12,582 nt of DNA from Paracoccaceae bacterium (lineage in GTDB: Bacteria > Pseudomonadota > Alphaproteobacteria > Rhodobacterales > Rhodobacteraceae): the NCBI GenBank assembly GCA_902525995.1, contig CABZJG010000030.1, positions 1 to 12,582 of the forward strand, given 5' to 3'. Each line of letters starts with the position of its first letter. Positions within the stretch are counted from its first letter, which is position 1. A model generated the notes under the pieces. It had not been told where the DNA came from. It searched no databases and saw only the letters and a program-made list of their open reading frames with translations. Of this stretch, positions 5,651-12,582 are shown piece by piece. The translations under genes were made by a program, and so were the position numbers.

Positions 5651-8314
5651 ATGAACCGTTTGCTCAATGCTTTGGCTTTATGGTTTGCCAGAGTGCCAAA
5701 TTTTTCCCGTCCCTACCGTTACTATATTCTGTTCGTTGCTCTAATCGGGACAATTAGCTTGGGACTGGGCATTCGGCATCTAGAAGTGGACCAAAGTATT
5801 GATGCGTGGCTGTCGGACGATAATATCGCAGTGCAGGCTTTGGATGATTTTCGCGCCCAGTTTGGTTCTGATGATGGATTATTTTTGGTTTATCGCGCAA
5901 AAGATGGCGATGTTTTTAGCCCAAAATCACTGTCTTTGCTCCGCAGCTTAACAGACCAAATAGACAGCTGGGATAATCTAGATCCTACTGTCTTGGGTGT
6001 GCAAGAAGAAATTTGGCAAGACCTTGATCACATCCTGCGCGTTCAATCCTTGGCCAATTTACGCTATCAGGAAAATACGCCAGAGGCGTTGGTTTCGCGA
6101 AGGTTGCTTTCCAAAGATATAGAAATTAGCAAAGAGGTTGCCGATGCAACCCGCGCCCGCGCATTGGAGCAAGATAATATTGCATTGCAAATGTTTTCTC
6201 AGAACCAAGAATTTGGGGCTTTGGTAATCACAACAGATTTTGGCGCTGAGCCAGCCCTTGACGCAGCGCAAGGCGACCTTGATTTAGAGGCCGAGGATGA
6301 TTTGGAACTGGCCTTTGATGATTTTGCGCTAGAGGTTGACGAAACGGCTATTGTCCGAGACGTCGAATTTATTGAAGTGCAACCGCAAACCTATCTGGCC
6401 TTTATCACTGCGTTGAAGGCAATTTACAGTCAAGAGCAATTTGCAGAACAATTCGAGTTCTACCCGATTGGGATGGCCGGGATGATGGAAAGTTCTATGG
6501 ACATCATGATCCAGTCAGGTGTTTTGCTCGGGATTGGCGTTGTTTTGCTTGTGGTTCTTTTATGGACATTATTTCAAACCGCGGCCGCAGTGATCTGGCC
6601 TGTTTTATGTATCGTTGCAAGCATGGTTTGGGTGGTCGGTGGCATGACCTGGCTTGGCATACCAACCTCACAGCTACTGGCTTTATCGGCGATGCTTGTT
6701 CTGGCTGTTGGGGTGGCTGATTGCGTGCATGTGATGAGTGAATATCTTTACTATCGGCGCGCAGACTTGACCCATGAAGAGGCCCTGAGCAAATCTTATG
6801 AGAAAACTGGCGTTCCCATTTTACTGACCACTTTAACCACCATGGCGGGGATGGGCGCGATCGCCTTTGGCGGAATTGGCCAATTTGTTGTGTTTGGAAT
6901 ATCTTCAGCGGCGGGCGTGTTTTCCGCCTTTGTTTTTACGCTCTTTGTGCTGCCATCTCTTTTAGAGCTTTGGCACCCTAACCCAGGCAAAGAACCCGCA
7001 GCGCCCAGATCATTGGCGGGAAAAATCTGGCATATCGTGACCTTACCGGTGCGATTGCTTTTTATCTTGTTTGGAAAAATTGGTTTAAGCTGGTTGTTTA
7101 CGGCAGCTTGGCTGCCGCCACTCTTGGCCCGTATACCCAAATTTTCTTTTCAGTTTCGAGGCCTGATCATCATTGTATTCACCCTTATTTTTGGGATATG
7201 CCTTTATGGTGCCAGCAAAGTCAAAATCGACTCTAACCTTGTTGATCTTTTTCGCGAAGGGACGCCATTGCGGGTAACCTATGAGATCGTCGACACCCAT
7301 ATGGCCGGCACCTCATCTATGGAAATCATGATGGACTTCCATGAAGAGGATGCGCTGAGTGATCCGACGGTTTTGCAAACAATTGACCGGCTGCAAAACG
7401 AGATTGAAAGCAAATATAGCCATCTTGTAACTCGCACCAATTCAATCGCGGATTTGGTGAAATCAATGCATAAAACCATGCAGGATGGAGATCAGAGTTT
7501 CTATACAATCCCGGAGGACCAACAGGCGGTTTCCCAGCTTTTGTATCTATTTAACAGCAGCGCGCCAGAAGATCGGCAAGCGCTGGTATCAGATGATTAT
7601 TCACGGTCCCATATCTCTATTCAGATGCGAAATGCAGGCTCGGTTGAATATGCTGAATTATTGGAGCGCATGCAGCAGGATATTGATGCTGCATTTTCTA
7701 AGCTCAGCACAAAGTATGAACAGCAAAAAATTACCGTTACGGGAAGCGTGGCATTGTTGATGCAATTGGCGGATGTTATTTCGAACCTTCAAGTGAAGTC
7801 ATTGACCATTGCCATTGTGATCATTTCTGCCTTTTTGATGCTGGCGCTCGGATCATTTTACGGCGGCATGCTTGCGATTATTCCCAATATGCTACCCTCT
7901 GTATTTGCTTTCGGATTAATGGGGTTGTTTGGCATCCCTCTTGATACGGATACGCTCATGATCGCGCCCTTGATTATAGGTATAGCCGTGGATGACACTA
8001 TTCATTTTGTCACCCACTACCGTATGGCACTGGCCAAACACGGGGATCTTGCCCGTGCAATAAAAGAGGCCGTACTGCAAGTTGGACAGGCTGTTACATT
8101 CACGACCTTGGTGCTTGGCATTTGTTTTTTCATGCTGACGTTTTCCGATTATTTGGGCCTTGCAAAGGTTGGGTTTTTTGGTGCGCTTGCAATATTCGTG
8201 GCGTTGCTTTGCGACCTTCTGTTTTTGCCAGCGCTGATTTATGTTTTCAAACCAAAGTTCGGGGTTAAGGATGCAAAAACCGACACCGAACCGGTCGCAG
8301 GAGGTGCTTCATGA
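5651..8314 (+). CDS. RND-superfamily (MMPL/SSD-type) exporter
   Basis: This 887-residue inner-membrane protein belongs to the COG1033-like 'predicted exporter' branch of the RND superfamily, driven by proton flow. It shows the internal duplication: TM near 24-40, periplasmic loop, then a bundle (about 286-440) with GVADCVH (Asp357). The second half repeats this with TM at 504-520, a periplasmic loop (521-712) and a bundle from 715, including IAVDDTIHF (Asp781-Asp782). These Asp residues sit where RND proton-relay residues normally are. The first periplasmic loop has an acidic stretch (about 203-232, 13 D/E). GGGAA lies about 8 bases before the ATG. The stop overlaps the LolA-like gene (ATGA). 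The substrate is unknown; relatives next to LolA-like and outer-membrane genes are thought to move lipids or other hydrophobic molecules. HpnN-type hopanoid transport is an alternative. Confidence 0.88.
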   Translation: MNRLLNALALWFARVPNFSRPYRYYILFVALIGTISLGLGIRHLEVDQSIDAWLSDDNIAVQALDDFRAQFGSDDGLFLVYRAKDGDVFSPKSLSLLRSLTDQIDSWDNLDPTVLGVQEEIWQDLDHILRVQSLANLRYQENTPEALVSRRLLSKDIEISKEVADATRARALEQDNIALQMFSQNQEFGALVITTDFGAEPALDAAQGDLDLEAEDDLELAFDDFALEVDETAIVRDVEFIEVQPQTYLAFITALKAIYSQEQFAEQFEFYPIGMAGMMESSMDIMIQSGVLLGIGVVLLVVLLWTLFQTAAAVIWPVLCIVASMVWVVGGMTWLGIPTSQLLALSAMLVLAVGVADCVHVMSEYLYYRRADLTHEEALSKSYEKTGVPILLTTLTTMAGMGAIAFGGIGQFVVFGISSAAGVFSAFVFTLFVLPSLLELWHPNPGKEPAAPRSLAGKIWHIVTLPVRLLFILFGKIGLSWLFTAAWLPPLLARIPKFSFQFRGLIIIVFTLIFGICLYGASKVKIDSNLVDLFREGTPLRVTYEIVDTHMAGTSSMEIMMDFHEEDALSDPTVLQTIDRLQNEIESKYSHLVTRTNSIADLVKSMHKTMQDGDQSFYTIPEDQQAVSQLLYLFNSSAPEDRQALVSDDYSRSHISIQMRNAGSVEYAELLERMQQDIDAAFSKLSTKYEQQKITVTGSVALLMQLADVISNLQVKSLTIAIVIISAFLMLALGSFYGGMLAIIPNMLPSVFAFGLMGLFGIPLDTDTLMIAPLIIGIAVDDTIHFVTHYRMALAKHGDLARAIKEAVLQVGQAVTFTTLVLGICFFMLTFSDYLGLAKVGFFGALAIFVALLCDLLFLPALIYVFKPKFGVKDAKTDTEPVAGGAS

Positions 8315-9198
8315 GGTCATTATTCAAAAAAACAGCCCTTTACCTTTTTGTACTGCTTATGTCTGTCGGCGCTGCGCAGGCGCAATCGGCAAAGAACATC
8401 ATGATTATGGTGGATGAAAGAACGCGTCAGCAAAATGATTCCTCTTTTACCCTTCTTAGAATTTCCACCTGTAAATATGGGCTCAAAGGATCAAAGGTAA
8501 AATGCACCAAAAAGCCGGTGGTTAAAAAATTGGAAAGTGCGTCCATTACCGTGGGTCAGAATGGCAAGGATATCCAGTCTATATTATTTGTCCGCGAGCC
8601 TAAATCCGAACGTGGTGTCGGTATGTTAAGTCATACCTATGATGATCCTGCCAAGGATAATGAAACCTGGCTTTACCTCTCAGCGCTGGGCAAGGTAAAG
8701 CGCATGGTGGCATCAAATTCTGATGATGACAGCGAGCCTGTGTCTTTGTTCGGCTCAGAATTTACCACAGAAGATCAGGAAACTGGCAAAATTGATGAAT
8801 ATGAATATACGCTGCTGGATACGGTCACTTATAAGGGGCGAAAAGCCTTTGTTATCGAGCAGGTTCCAAATGCAAGCCGTGCTCGCAAAAGCCGGTATTC
8901 AAAATCGGTTATGTGGATTGATCAAGAGCGGTTTTTGATGTTGAAAGCGGCTCTTTATGATCGAAAAGGGCGCGAAACCCGCCGTATATTTGCCAATAAA
9001 ATAGAAAAAATAAATGGAATTTACTTGGCTCGGTCGGTGACATTAATGAACCTTGTCGAAAGCCGCTTGTCAAACATGGCCTTACTGTCAATTGATTTTG
9101 GGGTGGATATTGATCCTGCTTTGCTCACCAAAAGAGCCCTTACTGATACCGCCTTTCGGGAAAAACATCTCAACAGCCTTCGTGCGCAGGCCAATTAA
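8311..9198 (+). CDS. LolA-like periplasmic carrier (outer-membrane lipoprotein-sorting-like protein)
   Basis: The 295-residue protein has a clear Sec signal peptide (MRSLFKKTALYLFVLLMSVGAAQA, cleavage after about residue 24). The mature part matches the LolA-like fold family found beside RND exporters: ETWLYLSALGKVKRMV (118-133), SLFGSEFTTED (145-155), YKGRKAFVIEQVP, KSVMWIDQERFLMLKAALYDRKGR and the final strand MALLSIDFGVDID. Proteins of this fold shield a lipid in a hydrophobic cup. A basic loop bounded by Cys54 and Cys65 (CKYGLKGSKVKC) followed by TKKPVVKK is unusual and could be closed by a disulfide. The ATG overlaps the RND stop, and the 3' end probably overlaps the next gene. The role as periplasmic shuttle between the RND pump and the outer-membrane protein is inferred from context. 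Confidence 0.82.
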   Translation: MRSLFKKTALYLFVLLMSVGAAQAQSAKNIMIMVDERTRQQNDSSFTLLRISTCKYGLKGSKVKCTKKPVVKKLESASITVGQNGKDIQSILFVREPKSERGVGMLSHTYDDPAKDNETWLYLSALGKVKRMVASNSDDDSEPVSLFGSEFTTEDQETGKIDEYEYTLLDTVTYKGRKAFVIEQVPNASRARKSRYSKSVMWIDQERFLMLKAALYDRKGRETRRIFANKIEKINGIYLARSVTLMNLVESRLSNMALLSIDFGVDIDPALLTKRALTDTAFREKHLNSLRAQAN

Positions 9199-10459
9199 AT
9201 TGGTGCGGGTCAGTATTCTTTTACTTTTGACGGGAATTGCCCACCCTGTTTTCGCCCAGGATTTTGAGCTTGATGAAACAGAGCTTGTATTTGAAATTGA
9301 TGGGGGTGATGAGTTCAGTGAAATAGACGAATTTGGTGAAGAAATTGAATTTGATGATGCAAGTTTCGAAGTTGAAACGACAACCAGTTTAGCACTGACA
9401 GCGCTCTATCGCTATTCAAGAGAAAACACACTTCAAACAACAACAGACATATCGCGCTTTGAGCTTAATCTTGAAGATACCGCTGACTGGGGAGGCTTGG
9501 GAAATATCGAGTGGAAAGCGCAACTCGCCGCCGAAGATAACAATGGGACAAGCACATCAGAAACAATCCTCAAGAAATTTACTTTGCAAAATTCTTATAA
9601 GGATGTGAGCTGGAAGCTGGGCAAGATGCGCATCGGTTGGGGAGAATTGGAAGGGATTTCAATTTTAGATATTGTAAACCCTGCTGCGTCCTCTAGCGGA
9701 AGTTCAAGCGGCGAAAGCGATGCTGGTCAATGGGCGCTTAGTGCAGATTATTTCATCGGTGAGGATATTTTAAGCGGGTTTTCTATTGTGCAGCCTGCCA
9801 TTTCTTCTGAGATTATTCCGCTGGTAAGCGATAAGTTCCAACCAGAATTCGGGCTCAAGTACCAACGCCCCTCTGGACAGGGCCAGATTAGCCTTTATGC
9901 CGCGCAGTTGCTGCCGCAATCTGCAGTTGTCAATTTGGATGCTGGAACAAGCTCGGCGCAGCCCTATAATCTTCTGGGGCTGAGTTATAACTATGCGCGT
10001 AGCGGAGTGCTGTGGGAGTTTGATCTTGGCTATAAATCTGGCCAAGAACGCTCTGATTTAACCGGTTTATCGAGGCATGACCGATTAGACCTTGGGGTTG
10101 GTTTTGAATATGCTCTTAACTCTACGACGCAAATAAATATGGCAGCCTATGGTCAATTTTGGCTGAACCAGACAGAAAAATATTACTTTCCCGGTGGTTT
10201 TGAAGATAAAGAAACCAACGCAGGTTATCAGCTATATATCTCAAAAGACCTCTCCAATGAGATATGGAACGCCGCTGCGGTATTTTCCGGTGCACTAGAT
10301 GCCTCGCTGGCCAATCAAGCGATATCGGTTGAGTATACAGGTTTAGATGAACTTAAACTCTTGGCCAGCGCCTATTGGATTCAGGCCAACTCAGACAGCC
10401 TGTTTTCCGCATACGACGGGGCAAACGGGATTTCTTTTTCGGTTGAGAGAAGCTTTTAA
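9182..10459 (+). CDS. Outer-membrane beta-barrel protein with acidic N-terminal segment
   Basis: From the GTG at 9182 the protein has 425 residues and an excellent signal peptide (MRRPIKLVRVSILLLLTGIAHPVFA, cleavage before Gln26). TTG at 9200 and GTG at 9203 are possible later starts; none has a strong Shine-Dalgarno, and translation is probably coupled to the LolA-like gene, which it overlaps by 17 bases. Mature residues 26-65 contain 19 Asp/Glu among 40, with Phe, Ile or Leu interleaved. The rest shows alternating amphipathic strands (LTALYRYS, WKLGKMRIGWGEL, FGLKYQRPSGQGQISLYAAQ, LGLSYNYARSGVLWEFDLGY, INMAAYGQFW) and ends FSVERSF with a C-terminal Phe, the beta-barrel insertion signature. 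The family resembles DUF1302-type barrels encoded with RND and LolA-like partners, but I cannot name it with certainty. Confidence 0.78.
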   Translation: MRRPIKLVRVSILLLLTGIAHPVFAQDFELDETELVFEIDGGDEFSEIDEFGEEIEFDDASFEVETTTSLALTALYRYSRENTLQTTTDISRFELNLEDTADWGGLGNIEWKAQLAAEDNNGTSTSETILKKFTLQNSYKDVSWKLGKMRIGWGELEGISILDIVNPAASSSGSSSGESDAGQWALSADYFIGEDILSGFSIVQPAISSEIIPLVSDKFQPEFGLKYQRPSGQGQISLYAAQLLPQSAVVNLDAGTSSAQPYNLLGLSYNYARSGVLWEFDLGYKSGQERSDLTGLSRHDRLDLGVGFEYALNSTTQINMAAYGQFWLNQTEKYYFPGGFEDKETNAGYQLYISKDLSNEIWNAAAVFSGALDASLANQAISVEYTGLDELKLLASAYWIQANSDSLFSAYDGANGISFSVERSF

Positions 10460-10564
10460 TTCTGACCATGGGGAGCATCCCCGCTTTGCCCTGTGTTGCG
10501 AGAACTTTGAAAATCAAAACCTAGATATTGCAAAAAAGCTTTACCTTTCAAAAGGCTTGCCCAT

Positions 10565-12067
10565 ATGGTTCAAAAGTTAAATTCGAGCAGGTCCAATATG
10601 GAGGCCAATAGGTTGACTGACCAAAGAGCAAATGAGCCCTCTGCAGACATGCTGCACGAATGGGATCGAAACCACCAGCTTCACCCCTGGGCGGCAATGC
10701 ATGATTGGCGAGGCTATGACCATATGCTGGTTCAAAATGCAAACGGGATATATCTTTGGGATGAAAGCGGTAAGCGCTTTATTGACGGGCCTGGTGGCAT
10801 GTGGTGCGTGCAAATTGGATACGGGCGAAAGGAAATGGCCGAGGCTATAGCCCAGCAGGTGATGAAACTTCCCTACACCTCGCCTTGGACATCGACAACT
10901 GAACCCTCAGCGGTTCTCGCAAAGAAACTTGCCACAATGGCGCCGGGGGATTTGAACAACGTGTTCTTTACGACCGGGGGATCAACGGCTGTTGATACAG
11001 CACTGCGAACGGTTCATTTCCTAAACAACCGTTTGGGACGCCCGGAAAAGAAAATCGTTCTGGCCCGTGAAAAGGGATACCATGGGTCCACCTATCTGGC
11101 CTCTACGGTAACCGGCAAAGAACGGGATAAATCGCGCTTTGATATTGAACAGCGGCTGGTGCATTTCCTGCCTGACGTCAATCCTTACCGCAGGCCTGCT
11201 GGCATGAGTGAAGCCGATTGGTGCGATGCCAAGGTTTTGGATCTTGAACAGGCGATTGCAGATATAGGCGCAGATAAAATAGGGGCATTTATTGCCGAAC
11301 CCATCTTATGCTCTGGCGGTGTCATTGTCCCTCCAGAAGGCTATCATAAGCGCACTTTAGAGCTCTGCCGACAGCATGACATACTCTATATCTCGGATGA
11401 GGTTGTCACTGCTTTTGGTCGCCTAGGGCATTGGTTCGCCTCAAAGGATGTTTTTGGCATTGAGCCTGATATCATCACCTGTGCAAAAGGTTTGACATCT
11501 GGTTATTTGCCGCTTGGCGCCTGCATTATTTCTGACCGCATTATGGACCAGATGCAAAGCCCAAACGATCCGGTTTTATTTTCCGCGGGCTATACCTATT
11601 CGGCGCACCCTGTTTGTTGTGCGGCGGCGCTGAAAAACATTGAAATATTTGAAGCCGAAGGGCTGCTTGAGCATGTGCGTCAGATTACGCCCTATTTTCA
11701 AGAAAGGCTTGCGGCGCTGTCATCCCATGCCATTGTCGGAAATGTGCGGGGTATGGGGCTTTTGGGCTGTATCGAGGGAGCGCCGGATAAAGACGGACCG
11801 ACGTTAGATGATGAGCGAAAGCTTGGCGCATTGCTGGATGCGGCCTGTGAAGAAATGGGGCTTCTGGTTCGCCCATTGATTAACATGGCTGTATTTTCGC
11901 CGCCGCTGATTATCACCCGCGATGAGATAGACACCATGTTTGATATTTTGGAAAAGGCGTTGAAAAAGTCGCCAGCGATATGTAATCAATCACATCCTAT
12001 TGGACCGTTGCCGGATGCTCCCTTCGGCCGTAGCGCTGGGCAAGATCAATGTCTTGACCAAGATTAA
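10565..12067 (+). CDS. Class III (omega) PLP-dependent aminotransferase
   Basis: This enzyme transfers an amino group between an amine or omega-amino acid and a keto acid such as pyruvate. The 500 residues include GGMWCVQIGYG (77-87), TGGSTAVDTALR (137-148; phosphate binding), GYHGST (171-176; ring stacking), AFIAEPILCSGGVIVPP (241-257), SDEVVTAFGRLG (277-288; Asp278 pairs with the pyridine N) and AKGLTSGYLPLG (307-318; Lys308 forms the Schiff base). The LHPW motif and general plan resemble putrescine/taurine/beta-alanine:pyruvate enzymes; the substrate cannot be assigned. The ATG at 10565 has AAGG 9 bases upstream; an ATG at 10598 with AGG 7 bases upstream is equally plausible. The last ~32 residues after LEKALKKS look non-conserved and overlap the converging gene. 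An amine dehydrogenase-like neighbour fits amine catabolism. Confidence 0.88.
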   Translation: MVQKLNSSRSNMEANRLTDQRANEPSADMLHEWDRNHQLHPWAAMHDWRGYDHMLVQNANGIYLWDESGKRFIDGPGGMWCVQIGYGRKEMAEAIAQQVMKLPYTSPWTSTTEPSAVLAKKLATMAPGDLNNVFFTTGGSTAVDTALRTVHFLNNRLGRPEKKIVLAREKGYHGSTYLASTVTGKERDKSRFDIEQRLVHFLPDVNPYRRPAGMSEADWCDAKVLDLEQAIADIGADKIGAFIAEPILCSGGVIVPPEGYHKRTLELCRQHDILYISDEVVTAFGRLGHWFASKDVFGIEPDIITCAKGLTSGYLPLGACIISDRIMDQMQSPNDPVLFSAGYTYSAHPVCCAAALKNIEIFEAEGLLEHVRQITPYFQERLAALSSHAIVGNVRGMGLLGCIEGAPDKDGPTLDDERKLGALLDAACEEMGLLVRPLINMAVFSPPLIITRDEIDTMFDILEKALKKSPAICNQSHPIGPLPDAPFGRSAGQDQCLDQD

Positions 12068-12581
12068 CAGCTGCGCGGTAGCCACTATGAATAGCCGCAG
12101 CAATGATGGATGGTGCTTCGGCGTCTCCGATCCGTGTCACAGAGTGAAGGCCGGCGTCGGCGCATCCAATTTCGTCGGAAATCAGATTATCATAAAGGTC
12201 TGTTACAGGAATTTTTCGGGTTAGTGGAACCACGGCATCGCAGGTAATCGTGCTAGGGGTATTGGAAAAAACACAAGAGAGTTCTGCGCGGCCGGACGCC
12301 ACAGTGTCGATGGTTTTATTGGTTATAATTTCGACACCTGCTTTAAGTAAAGCATGGGTTGATGCCTCTTGCTCATCTGTGTATGCCCCCCAACCGCATA
12401 CTCGGCCAGCTGGCGTAATCAGAACCACCTCATGTCCTCTTTTGCGCAGCTCAAGCGCGCAAACCGAGCCAAAATAATAATGGTCATCATCGTAGATCAC
12501 TATTTTTGAGGCGGCGATGGGCGCGCCATCTAGGACCCTGTCCCCAGAAATGATCATCTGCGGATCACTATGGGCAAAACG
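11997..12581 (-). CDS. Dimethylamine/trimethylamine dehydrogenase-like flavoprotein, C-terminal part (partial)
   Basis: The frame is open to the right edge (RFAHSDPQ before the first Met), so the gene starts outside the window and only about 194 C-terminal residues are seen. The visible part is a dinucleotide-binding domain: SKIVIYDDDHYYFGSVCALELRKRGHEVVLITPAG, then DEQEASTHALLKAGVEIITNKTI and CDAVVPLTRKIPVTDLYDNL. This closely follows the C-terminal domain of trimethylamine/dimethylamine/histamine dehydrogenase-type old-yellow-enzyme proteins, which oxidise amines with FMN and a 4Fe-4S cluster in the missing N-terminal part. GVHSVTRIGDAEAPSIIAAAIHSGYRAA-like sequence near the end is the usual 'A/G-D-A' closing motif. 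The gene converges on the aminotransferase and overlaps its 3' end by 71 bases. The substrate is not determinable here. Confidence 0.75.
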   Translation of the reverse strand, partial: RFAHSDPQMIISGDRVLDGAPIAASKIVIYDDDHYYFGSVCALELRKRGHEVVLITPAGRVCGWGAYTDEQEASTHALLKAGVEIITNKTIDTVASGRAELSCVFSNTPSTITCDAVVPLTRKIPVTDLYDNLISDEIGCADAGLHSVTRIGDAEAPSIIAAAIHSGYRAAVNLGQDIDLAQRYGRREHPATVQ

Positions 12582-12582
12582 T

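Noticed and set aside
10470..10482. GGGGA-GCA-TCCCC hairpin after the beta-barrel gene
   Set aside because: Only 5 bp with a 3-base loop and no following T run; too weak to call a terminator, although the position would be right.
10577..10850. Short frames on both strands within the start of the aminotransferase gene
   Set aside because: Out-of-frame shadows of a clearly conserved enzyme.

Overview
The window looks like chromosomal DNA from a Rhodobacterales-type (Roseobacter-like) marine alphaproteobacterium. The assignment rests on the protein sequences and on the znuA / zur-znuC-znuB divergent layout, not on any RNA marker; no rRNA or tRNA is visible. Base composition is moderate, and start codons include GTG and TTG.

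Layout. (1) Bases 1-430 are the 3' end of an IS66-type transposase with an in-frame amber stop. It abuts a minus-strand gene for a one-TM membrane protein (starts at 693) that has lost its C-terminus. (2) Upstream of that gene on the minus strand are a DUF6969-like protein (698-1333, GTG start chosen here) and a Tat-exported protein (1405-1950) with a striking C-terminal CC-pentad tail holding 14 cysteines. These three look like one transcription unit. (3) A gene-free stretch (1951-2304) carries the likely znuA terminator and a degenerate Zur-box-like sequence. (4) 2305-5443 is a complete zinc-uptake regulon: znuA on the minus strand and zur-znuC-znuB on the plus strand, separated by a short spacer with a nearly perfect Zur palindrome. 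ZnuA has an expanded HDDHDG repeat and ZnuC has a His-rich tail. (5) 5651-10459 is a tight three-gene plus-strand operon: an RND/MMPL-type exporter, a LolA-like periplasmic protein and an outer-membrane beta-barrel protein. It has the parts of a trans-envelope lipid or hydrophobic-compound transporter. The inner- and outer-membrane members carry similar acidic segments, and the periplasmic member has a basic patch. (6) 10565-12067 is a class III PLP aminotransferase, converging on and overlapping a partial flavin/NAD-binding amine dehydrogenase-like gene that runs off the right edge.

The most interesting points are the Cys-pentad Tat protein with its DUF6969-like neighbour beside the Zur regulon, and the RND / LolA-like / beta-barrel operon with its complementary charged segments. 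The zinc genes are ordinary in function but show strong repeat expansion. All family assignments were made by eye from sequence motifs; no database search was run.
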